From the NCBI GenBank assembly GCA_003567075.1, contig PXAU01000143.1, forward strand, positions 1-16,681: DNA of 16,681 nt, in the 5' to 3' direction. The notes below the pieces were generated by a model. It saw only the letters and a list, made by a program, of their open reading frames with translations, made no database searches and was not told where the DNA came from. Of the stretch, positions 15,684 through 16,681 are shown in pieces. This stretch comes from Trueperaceae bacterium. GTDB taxonomy: Bacteria > Deinococcota > Deinococci > Deinococcales > Trueperaceae. Made by a program: the position numbers and the translations under genes. How positions within the stretch are numbered: the first letter of the stretch is position 1; each line of letters opens with the position of its first letter.

Positions 15684-15704
15684 CGCCCGCGTGTCGCGCA
15701 GGCG
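15684..15704 (-). terminator. Hairpin downstream of the YeeE/YedE pair
   Basis: On the minus strand CGCCTGCG and CGCGGGCG form an eight-base-pair stem (one G-U pair) around a CGACA loop, beginning 12 bases after the second YeeE/YedE stop. No T-run follows, so it could be a weak or factor-assisted terminator. The G-U pair would be a mismatch in plus-strand RNA, which favours function in the minus direction. Confidence 0.35.
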
Positions 15705-15716
15705 TGGTTCCTTTCG

Positions 15717-16190
15717 TCAGTGCGGCAGCTTGGTACGCAGCTGAGCGTAGGCCCAGGTGCCGAGCACGGCCGCCAGCAGGACCACGGTGAAGCCGGTCAG
15801 GCCGGCACCGATCAGGGCGGCGATGGGGCCGGGGCAGGCGCCGGTGAGCGCCCAGCCGAGGCCGAAGAGGCTGCCGCCGAACAGGTAGCGCGCCCAGCTG
15901 CGGTCCTTGGGCGTGAAGCGAATCGCCTCGCCGTTGACCGCCTTGAGCTGGTAACGCTTCACCAGCCAGACGGTGAGCATGCCGACCAGCACGGCCACGC
16001 CGATGGTGCCGTACATGTGGAACGAGTGGAGGCGGAACATCTCCTGGATGCGGTACCAGGAGAGCACCTCGGCCTTGACCAGCACGAAGCCGAAGTACAT
16101 GCCGATGAAGAGGAAGCGGGCGCCGAAGGTGATGGGCGCTGCGGCGCTGTCGTTGCGCTCGCGCGTGGTGGTGGTGGCAGTCGTCATCAT
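15717..16190 (-). CDS. YeeE/YedE-family small membrane protein (DUF6691-like), second half of a sulfur-transport pair
   Basis: 157 residues. A hydrophilic Thr-rich N-terminus of about 20 residues is followed by four hydrophobic segments: GARFLFIGMYFGFVLVKAEV, the GTIGVAVLVGMLTVWLV region, YLFGGSLFGLGWALTGACPGP, and GFTVVLLAAVLGTWAYAQL. The GACPGP motif with its cysteine is the family signature. In YeeE (TsuA) such cysteines line the path for thiosulfate, and the two short proteins together are equivalent to one full-length transporter. The ATG at 16190 (the first of two adjacent ATGs) lies three bases after the stop of the upstream half, so the two are surely one transcript. The family is firm; thiosulfate as substrate is inferred from characterised relatives. 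Confidence 0.88.
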   Translation of the reverse strand: MMTTATTTTRERNDSAAAPITFGARFLFIGMYFGFVLVKAEVLSWYRIQEMFRLHSFHMYGTIGVAVLVGMLTVWLVKRYQLKAVNGEAIRFTPKDRSWARYLFGGSLFGLGWALTGACPGPIAALIGAGLTGFTVVLLAAVLGTWAYAQLRTKLPH

Positions 16191-16193
16191 CGA

Positions 16194-16681
16194 TCAGAGC
16201 CCCAGCAGGATCGGCAGCAGGAGGTGGGTGGCCAGCACGCCGCCGATGAAGAAGCCGGCCACGGCCAGGAGCGACGGCCACTGCAGTTCGGACAGGCCCA
16301 TGATGCCGTGGCCCGACGTGCAGCCACCGGCCCAGCGGGCGCCGAAACCGATCAGGAAGCCGCCGACGACCATGGCCACGAAGCCCGGCAGCGTGAACAG
16401 TGCCGACCAGGAGAAGAGCGCGGCCGGAGCGAACGCGCCGTCGACCGTGAGGCCCGCCTGGGCGAGCGCGGTCGCGGTGGGCTCGGCCACCTCGAGCGGG
16501 GCCGGGTTGGCCAGCAGCACCCCGCCGACGAAGCCGCCGAGGGCGATGCCGAGGAACACGAGCAGGTTCCAGCCGCCCTCGCGACGCCAGTCGTACTGGA
16601 AGAAGGGGTTCTTGCTTGGCAGCGCTGCGCACGCGTGGCGGAGGTTGGAGGAGAGGCCGAAGCGCTTGTTGCCGAAGAACA
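16194..16681 (-). CDS. YeeE/YedE-family membrane protein, first half of the pair (5' end outside window)
   Basis: The open frame runs to the window end, so the N-terminus is missing; an apparent GTG start at 16559 is internal. The visible part has 162 residues and starts FFGNKRFGLSSNLRHACAALP, a conserved YeeE/YedE segment with a cysteine. A DWRREGGWNL loop and a membrane helix (VFLGIALGGFVGGVLL) follow, then a periplasm-like stretch (AEPTATALAQAGL), a second helix, the signature GGCTSGHGIMGL with its cysteine, and a final helix pair. The conserved cysteines suggest transport of thiosulfate or a similar sulfur compound across the inner membrane. It is followed after three bases by its partner. 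Genes upstream, outside the window, may include sulfur-handling enzymes such as rhodaneses; that is a guess. Confidence 0.87.
   Translation of the reverse strand, partial: FFGNKRFGLSSNLRHACAALPSKNPFFQYDWRREGGWNLLVFLGIALGGFVGGVLLANPAPLEVAEPTATALAQAGLTVDGAFAPAALFSWSALFTLPGFVAMVVGGFLIGFGARWAGGCTSGHGIMGLSELQWPSLLAVAGFFIGGVLATHLLLPILLGL

Overview
The window is very GC-rich bacterial DNA, densely coded, with ten protein-coding genes (two cut by the window ends) and no RNA genes, insertion sequences or CRISPR arrays that I can see. No non-coding stretch exceeds about 125 bp. The gene families, the high GC content and possible leaderless start signals (TANNNT ending 7-8 nt before a start codon) fit a Deinococcota-type organism such as the Truepera branch. 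That placement is an inference from style, not from a marker gene.

Layout. (1) Bases 1-509, plus strand: the C-terminal end of an M28-type zinc peptidase, converging on the next block with the two stop codons sharing one CTAG. (2) Bases 506-12096, minus strand: a five-gene DNA-end-processing operon. In transcription order it holds a DEDDh 3'-5' exonuclease, an AddB-like Fe-S nuclease, an AddA-like UvrD-family helicase, an SbcD/Mre11-type nuclease, and a large Rad50/SbcC-like ATPase of the YhaN type with a membrane hairpin in mid-protein. addB/addA and sbcD/ATPase are each joined by a 4-bp GTGA overlap, each preceded by GGAGG six bases before the GTG. (3) Bases 12186-13241, plus strand: a YeiH-family membrane transporter, divergent from the exonuclease. 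(4) Bases 13272-15593, minus strand: an atypical NAD-dependent epimerase-like protein downstream of an RhlE-type DEAD-box RNA helicase. (5) Bases 15717-16681, minus strand: a YeeE/YedE two-gene unit (sulfur-compound transport), the first gene cut by the window end.

How the genes fit together. AddA supplies the motor; AddB supplies the only recognisable AddAB nuclease with a four-cysteine Fe-S signature. The SbcD-like nuclease and YhaN-like ATPase would form a second, possibly membrane-tethered end-processing complex, and the exonuclease adds a single-strand 3'-5' activity. This is a plausible double-strand-break resection module. It is not a recognised defence system, and I see no wholly new system. 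The most unusual points are the membrane hairpin in place of a zinc hook, the one-motor/one-nuclease AddAB, and the leaderless-type start signals.
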